Assembly (NCBI GenBank): GCA_030247855.1 | Contig: JAPDRN010000114.1 | Span: forward strand, 47,970-111,969 | Reading direction: 5' to 3' | Source: Knufia peltigerae | Lineage: Eukaryota > Ascomycota > Eurotiomycetes > Chaetothyriales > Trichomeriaceae | Length of the DNA: 64,000 nt | In this document: piece by piece, positions 8,591 through 15,343 of the stretch | Numbering within the stretch: the first letter of the stretch is position 1 | Layout of the letters: every line of letters starts with the position of its first letter | The notes under the pieces: generated by a model | Told to the model about the DNA's origin: nothing | Databases searched by the model: none | The model's input: only the letters and a program-made list of their open reading frames with translations | Position numbers and translations under genes: made by a program

Positions 8591-9952
8591 TCAGCTGCGC
8601 AGCGCCGCCAGCGATTCGGCCTGGAGGCGCTCGTAGATCTCGAACTCATCATTCACCGCCGCGCCCATCGCCTGCTCGAAGGCTTCGCGATTGGCATGTG
8701 CGGCGTACGCGCGCTGCTCGCCACCGCCCAGGTTTGACTGGAAGATGCCCGCAGCGCTGACCGGCAGGAAATCCTCGTAGACGATCGGATCGGCCGTGGC
8801 CAGGCCCGCTGCAACCAGCACTTCGGCCGGCAGATCGGCCACGCGCTCCGGCGCGGCGCGGCCAGCGTCGGTCAGCTGGTAGCGGTAATACCCCAGGCCT
8901 TCCTGGCGCAGGGTGTCGTGGTCATCCGGGAAGCTGGCGAACACCGCCTGCAGGCGCTGCCCATAGTCGCCACCGGTGCTGCCCGCGCCGTCGGCATCGC
9001 GCGCCTGCGTCAGCAGCTGGTCGTACAGCGCGCGGCCCTTGGCGGTCAGTGCCAGGCCGCGCTGCTCGATCTCGCCGAAGCGCGCGGTATGGGTGCCGGC
9101 GTCGCCACCCTCGTTGTCCGGGAAGTGCACGGCCTCTTCCAATGCCTTGAAGCTGGTCTGCCGCAGCAGGATCGGGCAGGCGCGACGCGGTGGGCCCTCG
9201 ATCACCGCCTTGGCGGCCATGCCGTGCTCGATCATCGCCGCCTGTGCAGCGTCGATGTCCAGCGTGCGCGGGGTCAGGTGGTTGATGTGCGGGCCACGGA
9301 AGCTGACCACATCGGCCACCAGCCGGTGCGCCTTGTGCAGGGCGTGGTAGGTCGGCAGATCGACGGTGGCGTCGCCATGCCAGCGGAAGGTTTCCAGTGA
9401 CTGTTCGACGAAGCGCTCGGCATCGGCCTGGGTCAGGCCACCGTCGCGCTCGGCCTGGTCGATCAGCGCCAGCGCGTCGTCGGTGAAGATGCGGCGACGA
9501 GCGAGGATCTCGGCCGACTGCGCACGCAGCACCTCGTCTTCGATCAGCTCCAGGCGCAGCAGCGAGGTGAACACGCGGAACGGGTTCAACGCCAGCGCAG
9601 CGCCGGTCAGCGGGCGGAACGCGGTGGAATGCACCGGCACGCCGGCCACCGACAGATCGTAGTAGCCCACCGGGTACATGCCCATCACCGCGAACAGGCG
9701 GCGCAGGGTCGCCAGTTCCTGCGGGGTGCCGACGCGGATCGCGCCATGGCGCTCTTCATCCAGGCGTGCACGCTCGTCATTGCGCAGCAGCTGCGCGGCC
9801 AGCGCCGGGTCCTGCGCCAGGACCTGCGTGTTGATCCGCTCCACCAGCTCCACCAGCGTGCCGTACAGCGGCACTTCGGTGCGGTACATGCGGGACATGG
9901 CCTGGGCGAACAGGCGGCGGATCACATCAGGCGAAACGAAAGAGGCGCTCAT
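8591..9952 (-). CDS. hglS: 2-oxoadipate dioxygenase/decarboxylase (HglS/YdcJ, DUF1338)
   Basis: Protein of 453 aa. HglS-type enzymes are Fe(II) hydroxyglutarate synthases: they convert 2-oxoadipate and O2 to D-2-hydroxyglutarate and CO2 in lysine breakdown. The expected metal ligands are present: His69 in EERHGAIRVG, His225 in GPHINHLTPR and Glu294 in RFGEIEQRG, matching the H70/H226/E294 set I know for the Pseudomonas protein. No signal peptide. It stands alone; none of the usual D-lysine pathway genes is adjacent, so the physiological substrate here is inferred. ATG at 9952; the next upstream region is SMAG-rich. Confidence 0.85.
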   Translation of the reverse strand: MSASFVSPDVIRRLFAQAMSRMYRTEVPLYGTLVELVERINTQVLAQDPALAAQLLRNDERARLDEERHGAIRVGTPQELATLRRLFAVMGMYPVGYYDLSVAGVPVHSTAFRPLTGAALALNPFRVFTSLLRLELIEDEVLRAQSAEILARRRIFTDDALALIDQAERDGGLTQADAERFVEQSLETFRWHGDATVDLPTYHALHKAHRLVADVVSFRGPHINHLTPRTLDIDAAQAAMIEHGMAAKAVIEGPPRRACPILLRQTSFKALEEAVHFPDNEGGDAGTHTARFGEIEQRGLALTAKGRALYDQLLTQARDADGAGSTGGDYGQRLQAVFASFPDDHDTLRQEGLGYYRYQLTDAGRAAPERVADLPAEVLVAAGLATADPIVYEDFLPVSAAGIFQSNLGGGEQRAYAAHANREAFEQAMGAAVNDEFEIYERLQAESLAALRS

Positions 9953-10049
9953 CAGTCACTCGATTACGGGAACGGGGAACGGCGAGAAGCCGTATTGTCG
10001 CCGGAGTGCGCGGCCGCGGCGATACGCAGAGCAGCATGACCTGGAATCG

Positions 10050-10073
10050 GTAGTGCCGGCCGCTGGCCGGCAA
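10050..10073 (+). repeat. SMAG/REP palindrome
   Basis: GTAG plus TGCCGGCC-GCT-GGCCGGCA. Forms a tail-to-tail pair with the copy at 10097-10121. Confidence 0.85.
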
Positions 10074-10096
10074 CCTCTGTGCATCGGCGATGTGCA

Positions 10097-10121
10097 GTTG
10101 CCGGCCAGCGGCCGGCGCTAC
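10097..10121 (-). repeat. SMAG/REP palindrome
   Basis: Inverted partner of the previous element (ends CTAC on the plus strand). It overlaps the last codons of the gene ending at 10118. Confidence 0.85.
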
Positions 10122-10606
10122 CGTTTCAACTGGCGCTTCAGCGTGGCATCCAGGGTGATCGGCCTGTCCCAGTGCTCGTAACTGGCCACGATGGCGTGGC
10201 GCACGGCGCGGTAGTGCAGGTTCTGCGGCTTGGCCGGCATCCGCTTCACCACCGCCTCCCAGCCGCCCTCGGGGTCCTGGCTGAAGGCGCGCACGCTGTC
10301 GCGGCAGGTCTGGCCACTGGCCTTGGCCCAGAAGCAGGCGAAGTAGATGTCGCCGGCCTGCCACTGGTGGGTGGTAGCCAGCGCGGCGATGTAGCCGCGC
10401 GGTACACCGGCGTAGCGCGATACCTCGTCGAGGAAGGCATCGGGGTAGCGCTCGGCGTAGTGGTTGATATCGGCCAGCTGGGTGTCGACCCAGGCATCAC
10501 CGGTATCCACCTCGTAGGTCGCCGAACGTTCGGCGGTCTGCTGGGCCAGCACGATGGCCGGCGCCAGCAGCAGGGACAACAGCAGCGCGCGCAGTGGCAG
10601 TTTCAT
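10118..10606 (-). CDS. small secreted protein, unknown function
   Basis: Protein of 162 aa with a strong signal peptide (LRALLLSLLLAPAIVLAQ). The mature part is about 140 residues with two cysteines (YFACFWAKASGQTCRDS) that could form a disulfide, and a motif RYAGVPRGYIAALATTHQWQ. I do not recognise the family; it looks like a xanthomonad-restricted periplasmic protein. The SMAG at 10097-10121 overlaps its 3' end. It lies 31 nt downstream of the HAD hydrolase on the same strand and could share its transcript. Confidence 0.65.
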   Translation of the reverse strand: MKLPLRALLLSLLLAPAIVLAQQTAERSATYEVDTGDAWVDTQLADINHYAERYPDAFLDEVSRYAGVPRGYIAALATTHQWQAGDIYFACFWAKASGQTCRDSVRAFSQDPEGGWEAVVKRMPAKPQNLHYRAVRHAIVASYEHWDRPITLDATLKRQLKR

Positions 10607-10637
10607 GACCCGATTCTGCCGCAGCCGCCGCGCCCTG

Positions 10638-11390
10638 TCAGGTCGCGGCAGCGGCCTTGGCTTCGATCCTCGCCAGCGCGGCCGGCCAGTCCCAGGCGGT
10701 ATCGGCGTTGACCATGCGCGGTTCGTCGTCGGCCACGCCGTGCTGGGTCTCGTGCGCCCAGGTCACCGCGTATGGGGTGTGGATACCCCAGCCGCCGAGG
10801 GTGATCACCGGTTCGATGTCCGAGCGCAGCGAATTGCCGACCATCACGAACTGCTGCATCGGCAGGTCGAACTCGGCCAGCACGCGGGCATACGTTTCCG
10901 GGTCCTTCTCGGACACGATCTCGATGCGCGGAAACAGGTCGGACAGCGCCGCCACCTTGATCTTGGCTTCCTGGTGGAACAGGTCGCCCTTGGTGATCAG
11001 CACCACCGGGTACTGCGCGGCGATGGCCGCCACCGACTCGCGTACGCCGTCGATCAGTTCAACCGGATGGCGCAGGGTGTCGTGGCCAATATCAAGGATG
11101 CGCTGGATGTCCTTGGCCTCGATACGCTGCGAGGTGATCTCGATGGCCGCTTCGATCATCGACAGCGTCATGCTCTTCACCCCGTAGCCGAACACGCCGA
11201 GGTGGCGCTGCTGCACTTCCAGCAGGTGGCGGGCGGTCTGGGTGTCATGGACGTCGATGTAGCGCGACAGCAGGTCCAGGTAATCCTGCTCGGCCTTGCG
11301 GTAGTAGTCCTCGCTCTTCCACAGCGTGTCGTCACCGTCAAAACCGACCAGGCCGATGGCGCGCGAGGGCGCAGGCGTGGAGGTGTTCAT
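10638..11390 (-). CDS. HAD-superfamily hydrolase
   Basis: Cytoplasmic protein of 250 aa. All four HAD motifs are visible: motif I GFDGDDTLW with the nucleophile and acid/base aspartates near residue 17, motif II LITKGD, the lysine of motif III in VSEKDPETY, and motif IV GNSLRSDIEP. The helical cap between motifs I and II places it with phosphatases that act on small organic phosphates; the substrate cannot be read from sequence. ATG at 11390 (MNTSTPAPSRA) gives a normal length; the frame is open to 11462 without similarity. Downstream lies a small secreted protein. Confidence 0.85.
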   Translation of the reverse strand: MNTSTPAPSRAIGLVGFDGDDTLWKSEDYYRKAEQDYLDLLSRYIDVHDTQTARHLLEVQQRHLGVFGYGVKSMTLSMIEAAIEITSQRIEAKDIQRILDIGHDTLRHPVELIDGVRESVAAIAAQYPVVLITKGDLFHQEAKIKVAALSDLFPRIEIVSEKDPETYARVLAEFDLPMQQFVMVGNSLRSDIEPVITLGGWGIHTPYAVTWAHETQHGVADDEPRMVNADTAWDWPAALARIEAKAAAAT

Positions 11391-11419
11391 CGCCCTAGGA
11401 TACAGGCGCGGAGATGACG

Positions 11420-11452
11420 AAAAAAACCCGGGTGGCCAAAGCCACCCGGGTT
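11420..11452 (-). terminator. Rho-independent terminator of the EF-hand gene
   Basis: Perfect 12-bp stem AACCCGGGTGGC / GCCACCCGGGTT (11425-11436, 11441-11452) with a four-nt loop; on the minus strand the arm runs into seven T. It lies 34 nt after the EF-hand stop codon. Confidence 0.85.
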
Positions 11453-11486
11453 GCCCATGCACCGGTTGTCCCGAATCAACCGTGGA

Positions 11487-11906
11487 TCAGCGGCCCTGGC
11501 CTGCGGCCGTGCCACCCGCGCCGGCACCGGCCTGCTGGGCAGCCACGTAGGCCTTGTACTCATCGGCGCTCAGTTCGCCGTCCTTGTTGCTGTCAGCCTG
11601 GTCGAACACCTGTGCAAGGCCCGCATTCACCTGCGACTCGCTCTTGCTGATGGTGCCGTTGCCATCGGTATCGATGCTGGCCCAGGTCTGGCCACCGCCG
11701 TTGGCCTGCGCCGACGCCGCTGCGGCCGCACCGGTCGCCTGGTCGGCCGCCTGGCCTGCCTGTGTCGCCGCCTGCTGGGCCTGCGCCGCTTCGTTCTGTG
11801 CATGCGCGGCCTGCTGCTTGGCCGTCTGTGCCATCGCCGGGATGGCCAACACGCTGCCGGCGGCGACGATCAGGGCGATCAGGGGCTTGCGGTTGCGAAT
11901 AGTCAT
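11487..11906 (-). CDS. secreted EF-hand calcium-binding protein
   Basis: Protein of 139 aa with a signal peptide (IALIVAAGSVLAIPAMA). Three parts follow: an Ala/Gln-rich segment (about residues 28-68) likely to form a long helix, then two canonical 12-residue EF-hand loops, DTDGNGTISKSE and DSNKDGELSADE, and an Ala/Gly-rich tail. Both loops have all the expected ligands, so calcium binding is well supported. Predicted periplasmic or exported. AGGAG lies about nine nt before the ATG at 11906, and a strong terminator follows, so it is monocistronic. Target unknown. Confidence 0.85.
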   Translation of the reverse strand: MTIRNRKPLIALIVAAGSVLAIPAMAQTAKQQAAHAQNEAAQAQQAATQAGQAADQATGAAAAASAQANGGGQTWASIDTDGNGTISKSESQVNAGLAQVFDQADSNKDGELSADEYKAYVAAQQAGAGAGGTAAGQGR

Positions 11907-12133
11907 CTGGGGTGTCTCCTGAAGGGTGGTAGTGCGCGGTCGTTGTTTCCGCACGGCACCTACCCTGCCACCGCATTTCTGAATCGATTTTGCGCCGCGA
12001 TCGACGCGAACACGCACGGTTAACCACTCACGCAGACGCATGCTTTAGCGCGGTGGTTAGTGCGAAGTGAGCAGGGAGTAAGACGAGCATTCAGCGCTAC
12101 CTGATTTAACCGGCAGCAAACGAAAAACCTGCG

Positions 12134-12505
12134 TCAGTCGACGGTTTTTTCCGATGACCGCGAACTGAACAACACCCATCCCAATGCAACACCGGAGAGC
12201 GCACCGGCAATCTCCAGCACCACGCGACTGCCCAGTTCGTTCGGATCGTGGATGGTGGACAGGAACAGGCGCGCATACAGCGGCGACTCCAGCCGCACGA
12301 TGCCCATGTAGAACAGCTTCCAGGCATCGATGCCGGCGGAGATGATCACCGCGATGACGCACGACCAGCCGATCGCATGGCCCACGGTCCAGTGCAGCAG
12401 CCGGCACAGGTGGTGCCACAGGAAATACACCAGCAGGCCGACCAGCAAGGCGATGAGGCCCGCTTCGAGCGTACCGAGCAGGCCGAAATGCAGGGGAAGG
12501 TTCAT
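12134..12505 (-). CDS. small integral membrane protein
   Basis: Protein of 123 aa with about three hydrophobic helices: LEAGLIALLVGLLVYFL, SCVIAVIISAGIDAW and LEIAGALSGVALGWVLF. No known domain recognised. The ATG at 12505 gives a sensible N-terminus; the longer frame to 12625 encodes Arg-rich sequence that looks like shadow. Neighbours give no functional clue. Confidence 0.6.
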   Translation of the reverse strand: MNLPLHFGLLGTLEAGLIALLVGLLVYFLWHHLCRLLHWTVGHAIGWSCVIAVIISAGIDAWKLFYMGIVRLESPLYARLFLSTIHDPNELGSRVVLEIAGALSGVALGWVLFSSRSSEKTVD

Positions 12506-12707
12506 CGGGTGGGGACGCAGGAGAAGGCGGCCAGTGTAAGGGTATCGGCAGGGCTGCGCCCTGGAACGCGCCATCGCATGCGCGCTGTCGCTCCCACGCT
12601 TCGCTGCGCGAACCGCGGGCCCCACTTGCCAGCTCCCAGACCCCTGCCGCTTCGCGGCCGCCCCCTGACTCAGGGGGCTCTGCCCCAGACGAGTACCGGC
12701 GGCTTCA

Positions 12708-12731
12708 GTAGATCCACGCCATGCGTGGATG
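12708..12731 (+). repeat. SMAG/REP palindrome (ATCCACGC type)
   Basis: GTAG plus ATCCACGC-CAT-GCGTGGAT. Head of an inverted pair with 12774-12797. Confidence 0.85.
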
Positions 12732-12773
12732 AATCTCCATCGAAATCGAATATTTCGACAATTGAACGAAGAT

Positions 12774-12797
12774 CATCCACGCATGGCGTGGATCTAC
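12774..12797 (-). repeat. SMAG/REP palindrome (ATCCACGC type)
   Basis: Inverted copy of 12708-12731, 42 nt away; together they can form one long hairpin. Confidence 0.85.
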
Positions 12798-12817
12798 GTG
12801 TCGACCAAGGTCGACAC
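12798..12817. repeat. GTCGACC palindrome
   Basis: GTGTCGACCAAGGTCGACAC, 9-bp arms around AA; abuts the preceding SMAG copy and resembles SMAG cores of another sequence type. Confidence 0.6.
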
Positions 12818-12885
12818 CCACCACAAGGCCGACACCCACCAAGAGCAGGCCATGCCATCCCGACAGATCGCGAAAATCTGTCGAA

Positions 12886-12987
12886 GGCGGGGTGGGTCCG
12901 GTTGCGGGGGTGTCCGCGGCATGGATGCCGCGGCCAAGCCTACAGGGACGTATTCACGGCGTCCCCCGCAACCGGACCCACCCCGCC
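12886..12987. repeat. two-stem structured repeat, copy 1
   Basis: Perfect 25-bp outer stem (12886-12910 with 12963-12987) enclosing a 9-bp inner hairpin CCGCGGCAT-GG-ATGCCGCGG (12914-12933) and a core containing CCAAGCCTACAGGGACGTA (about 12934-12952). Copy 2, at 22657-22761, keeps the core but has different stem sequences. Confidence 0.8.
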
Positions 12988-13077
12988 ATCCCACGGAATG
13001 CCAGCTTCTGCTTCTGCTGTTGCTGTTGCTCGCGCAGTGGCCTCGGCGGGTGCAGGGCGCAGCCCTGCCGACACCCC

Positions 13078-13791
13078 CTACCGCACTGGCACGTCGTAGG
13101 CAGTGCCGGGGTCCGGCTCGGGCTGCAGCGTGTAGTGCCACCACTCCTGCGCATAGTTGGCGAAACCACGCCGTGCCATCGCCTGTACCAGCCGCTGGCG
13201 GTTGGCCTCCTGTGCATTACTCAGGCCGGGCGCCTGCGTATGCGCGCGCGGGCCGAAGAAATCGAAGTCGGTGCCCATGTCCATCGGCGTACAGCGCCCG
13301 CTGCGGCAATCCAGCAGACCCAGATCCACGGTGGCGCCGCGGCTGTGGCCGGAGCGCTCGGCGATGTAGCCGTCGGTCAGCAGCTGCGGCTTGTCCAGAT
13401 CCGGATACTGCAGCGCCTTGCGCGACTGTTCCTGCGGATCACGTACCCAGGCCATGAACGCCTGCACCGCGCGCACCGGGCGATAGCAATCGTAGAGGCG
13501 CAAGCCAAAGCCTTGGGCGCGCAGGTCGGCTTCCACAGCGGCCAATGCCTTTGCCACCGGCGTCAGCAGGTAGCATGCAGGCGCTTCATAGCCGGGCACG
13601 GGCGCTGCGGTGAAGTTGTTGCCGCCGGCATAGCGGATGTCCATTTCGATGCGCGGTGACAACGTGCGGATCTCCACCAGTCCCGCTGCAGTGGCGTCGG
13701 TGGCGGGCGAAATGCGCGGCGGCTCAGCGGCGTGGGCCGCCGGTGCCAGGGCAATCGCCAGTACGAGTGAAATGCAGGTCCTGGAAGTCAT
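13078..13791 (-). CDS. ddpX: D-alanyl-D-alanine dipeptidase, VanX/DdpX type (M15D)
   Basis: Protein of 237 aa with signal peptide (ISLVLAIALAPAAHA), hence periplasmic. Family M15D zinc enzymes cleave free D-Ala-D-Ala. Zinc ligands are visible: the His and Asp of SGHSRGATVDLGL and the His of QEWWHYTL, whose Glu is the catalytic base. The start at 13791 lies inside the upstream serine hydrolase gene (68-nt overlap in another frame), so the signal peptide is coded in overlapping DNA. Last gene of the minus-strand arm of the proposed cell-wall-peptide cluster. It is a housekeeping-type dipeptidase; nothing points to glycopeptide resistance. Confidence 0.85.
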   Translation of the reverse strand: MTSRTCISLVLAIALAPAAHAAEPPRISPATDATAAGLVEIRTLSPRIEMDIRYAGGNNFTAAPVPGYEAPACYLLTPVAKALAAVEADLRAQGFGLRLYDCYRPVRAVQAFMAWVRDPQEQSRKALQYPDLDKPQLLTDGYIAERSGHSRGATVDLGLLDCRSGRCTPMDMGTDFDFFGPRAHTQAPGLSNAQEANRQRLVQAMARRGFANYAQEWWHYTLQPEPDPGTAYDVPVR

Positions 13792-15274
13792 AGCTGAAGT
13801 CGATCTCCGGATCGATGGCGCGCAGCTCCAGCGTCGGCGTGTCTGCACCGGGATTCAGCCACGCCTGCGCCGAGGGTTCCAGCGTATCCCACTGCAACAG
13901 CCAGCGCCCTTCCAGCTGCTTCACTGTTGCGTGCAACGCGGGCGACTTGTCCACGCTGAAGCGCAGGCCGTTCGAGGTGGGACACAGCGAGGCAGGGCCC
14001 AGCCAGGGATCGCGGTAGCGTCCCTGCCATTGCGCCAGATCGGTGGCAGCAGCCGGTTGCGCAGCCCTGGTGGAGGGCGCACGACTCCCCGTGGCAGCAC
14101 GCATGGCTCGATCGGCTGCCAGCTCCGCCAGGTAGTCCGCGGCAGGGTGTGCGTCTTCCGGTGCGGTGAACTGTTTCAGCGTCGACTGCATCAACGCGGT
14201 ACGCGCCTCTTCGCCCTCGCCGTTGATCAGCATCACCACGCCGACCTTGCGATCCGGCAGCAGCGCCAGCGAGGAATACATGCCCGACAGGGTGCCGGTG
14301 TGCGCGACCTTCCACTGCCCGTCCATGTCCGACACCCGCCAGCCCAGCCCATAACCGTAGAAGCGGGCGTTGTCCCAGTCGCGTTGGCGTTCGCCCAACG
14401 GCATCGGCATGTGCAGTGTCCACAGCATGCGCCGTTGCTCGGCGCCCAACCACGCCGGCGCCAGCGACGGGTCCAGCAGCACCTGCATCCAGCGCGTCAT
14501 GTCGCGCAGCGAACAACGGATGCCACCAGCCGCCATCGACGTCAGGTCGGGGCTGAGCGCTCCATCACCAGCGACCACCACGTTGCGGCCATCGCGCCGC
14601 ACATGCGGTTGGGCGACATTGCCGACCTGCTTCACCGACCATGCGCCCACCTGGCAACGGGTCATCCCCAGCGGTTCAAACACATGCTCGCGCATCAGCT
14701 GGTCATACGGCTTGCCACCGGCGGCCGCAGCCACCTCACCAGCAACGACGTACATCAGGTTGTCGTAGGCGTAACCGCTGCGGAAGCTGGTGACTGGCTT
14801 CAGGTGTGCCAGCCCGGCGATGATGTCGCTGCGGGTGAAGGCGTTGGGCTCGGGCCACAGCATCAGGTCGCCGGCCCCCAGGCCGAGGCCGCTGTTGTGG
14901 ATCAGCAGATCGCGCACCTGCAGGTGTTCGCCCACCCACGGGTCATGCATGCGGAACGCCGGCAGATGACGCTGCACCGGATCATCCCAGCGCAGCTTTC
15001 CCTGCTCCACCAGCGTGGCCAGCAGCGCGGCGGTCATCGCCTTGCTGTTGGAGGCGATCTTGAACAGCGTGTCCTCGTCGATGCGGCCGCCGTCACCGCG
15101 TGCACCTTCGGTATGGCGATAGACCACCTGGCCATCCTCGACCACCGCCATCGCCATCCCCGGCAGGTGCTCGTGCTGGACCACAAAGGCGGCATCGGCG
15201 TCCAGGCGTGCGGTGTCCACCGCATGCGCAGCGGGACCGACCAGTGCTGCGGTCAGTAGCAACAGACGATGCAA
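13724..15274 (-). CDS. periplasmic serine hydrolase, class C beta-lactamase/PBP4-like fold
   Basis: Protein of 516 aa with signal peptide (LLLLTAALVGPAAHA). The N-terminal about 350 residues are a serine beta-lactamase/DD-peptidase domain: SxxK motif SNSK near residue 75 and YxN motif YDN in the block SFRSGYAYDNLMYV. A C-terminal extension of about 130 residues resembles the lipocalin-like or DUF3471 module of similar hydrolases. Enzymes of this type cleave D-amino-acid peptides or esters; it is not a known antibiotic-resistance enzyme. The start is TTG at 15274, supported by GGAG six nt upstream. Overlaps ddpX by 68 nt and lies 69 nt after the TonB receptor. Confidence 0.82.
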   Translation of the reverse strand: MHRLLLLTAALVGPAAHAVDTARLDADAAFVVQHEHLPGMAMAVVEDGQVVYRHTEGARGDGGRIDEDTLFKIASNSKAMTAALLATLVEQGKLRWDDPVQRHLPAFRMHDPWVGEHLQVRDLLIHNSGLGLGAGDLMLWPEPNAFTRSDIIAGLAHLKPVTSFRSGYAYDNLMYVVAGEVAAAAGGKPYDQLMREHVFEPLGMTRCQVGAWSVKQVGNVAQPHVRRDGRNVVVAGDGALSPDLTSMAAGGIRCSLRDMTRWMQVLLDPSLAPAWLGAEQRRMLWTLHMPMPLGERQRDWDNARFYGYGLGWRVSDMDGQWKVAHTGTLSGMYSSLALLPDRKVGVVMLINGEGEEARTALMQSTLKQFTAPEDAHPAADYLAELAADRAMRAATGSRAPSTRAAQPAAATDLAQWQGRYRDPWLGPASLCPTSNGLRFSVDKSPALHATVKQLEGRWLLQWDTLEPSAQAWLNPGADTPTLELRAIDPEIDFSYDFQDLHFTRTGDCPGTGGPRR

Positions 15275-15343
15275 GGCAGTCTCCGTCAGGCGTCGGCAGT
15301 CATCAAACCACGCCGCCCCGCAGGGCGGCGCGCAGATGCGTCC

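Larger units (their letters stand above)
12506..13077. other. structured intergenic block bounded by 18-bp inverted repeats
   Basis: A gap of 572 nt with no credible gene. It is bracketed by exact inverted copies of CGGCAGGGCTGCGCCCTG (12546-12563 plus strand, 13053-13070 reversed), each itself a small hairpin. Between them are an inverted SMAG pair (12708-12731, 12774-12797), a GTGTCGACCAAGGTCGACAC palindrome (12798-12817), the large two-stem element (12886-12987), and a TTCTGCTTCTGCTGTTGCTG-like low-complexity run (about 13007-13033). Confidence 0.7.

Noticed and set aside
13724..15274. Antibiotic-resistance beta-lactamase
   Set aside because: It has SxxK and YxN motifs but a long C-terminal domain and a murein-gene context; it does not resemble the L1 or L2 enzymes of Stenotrophomonas.
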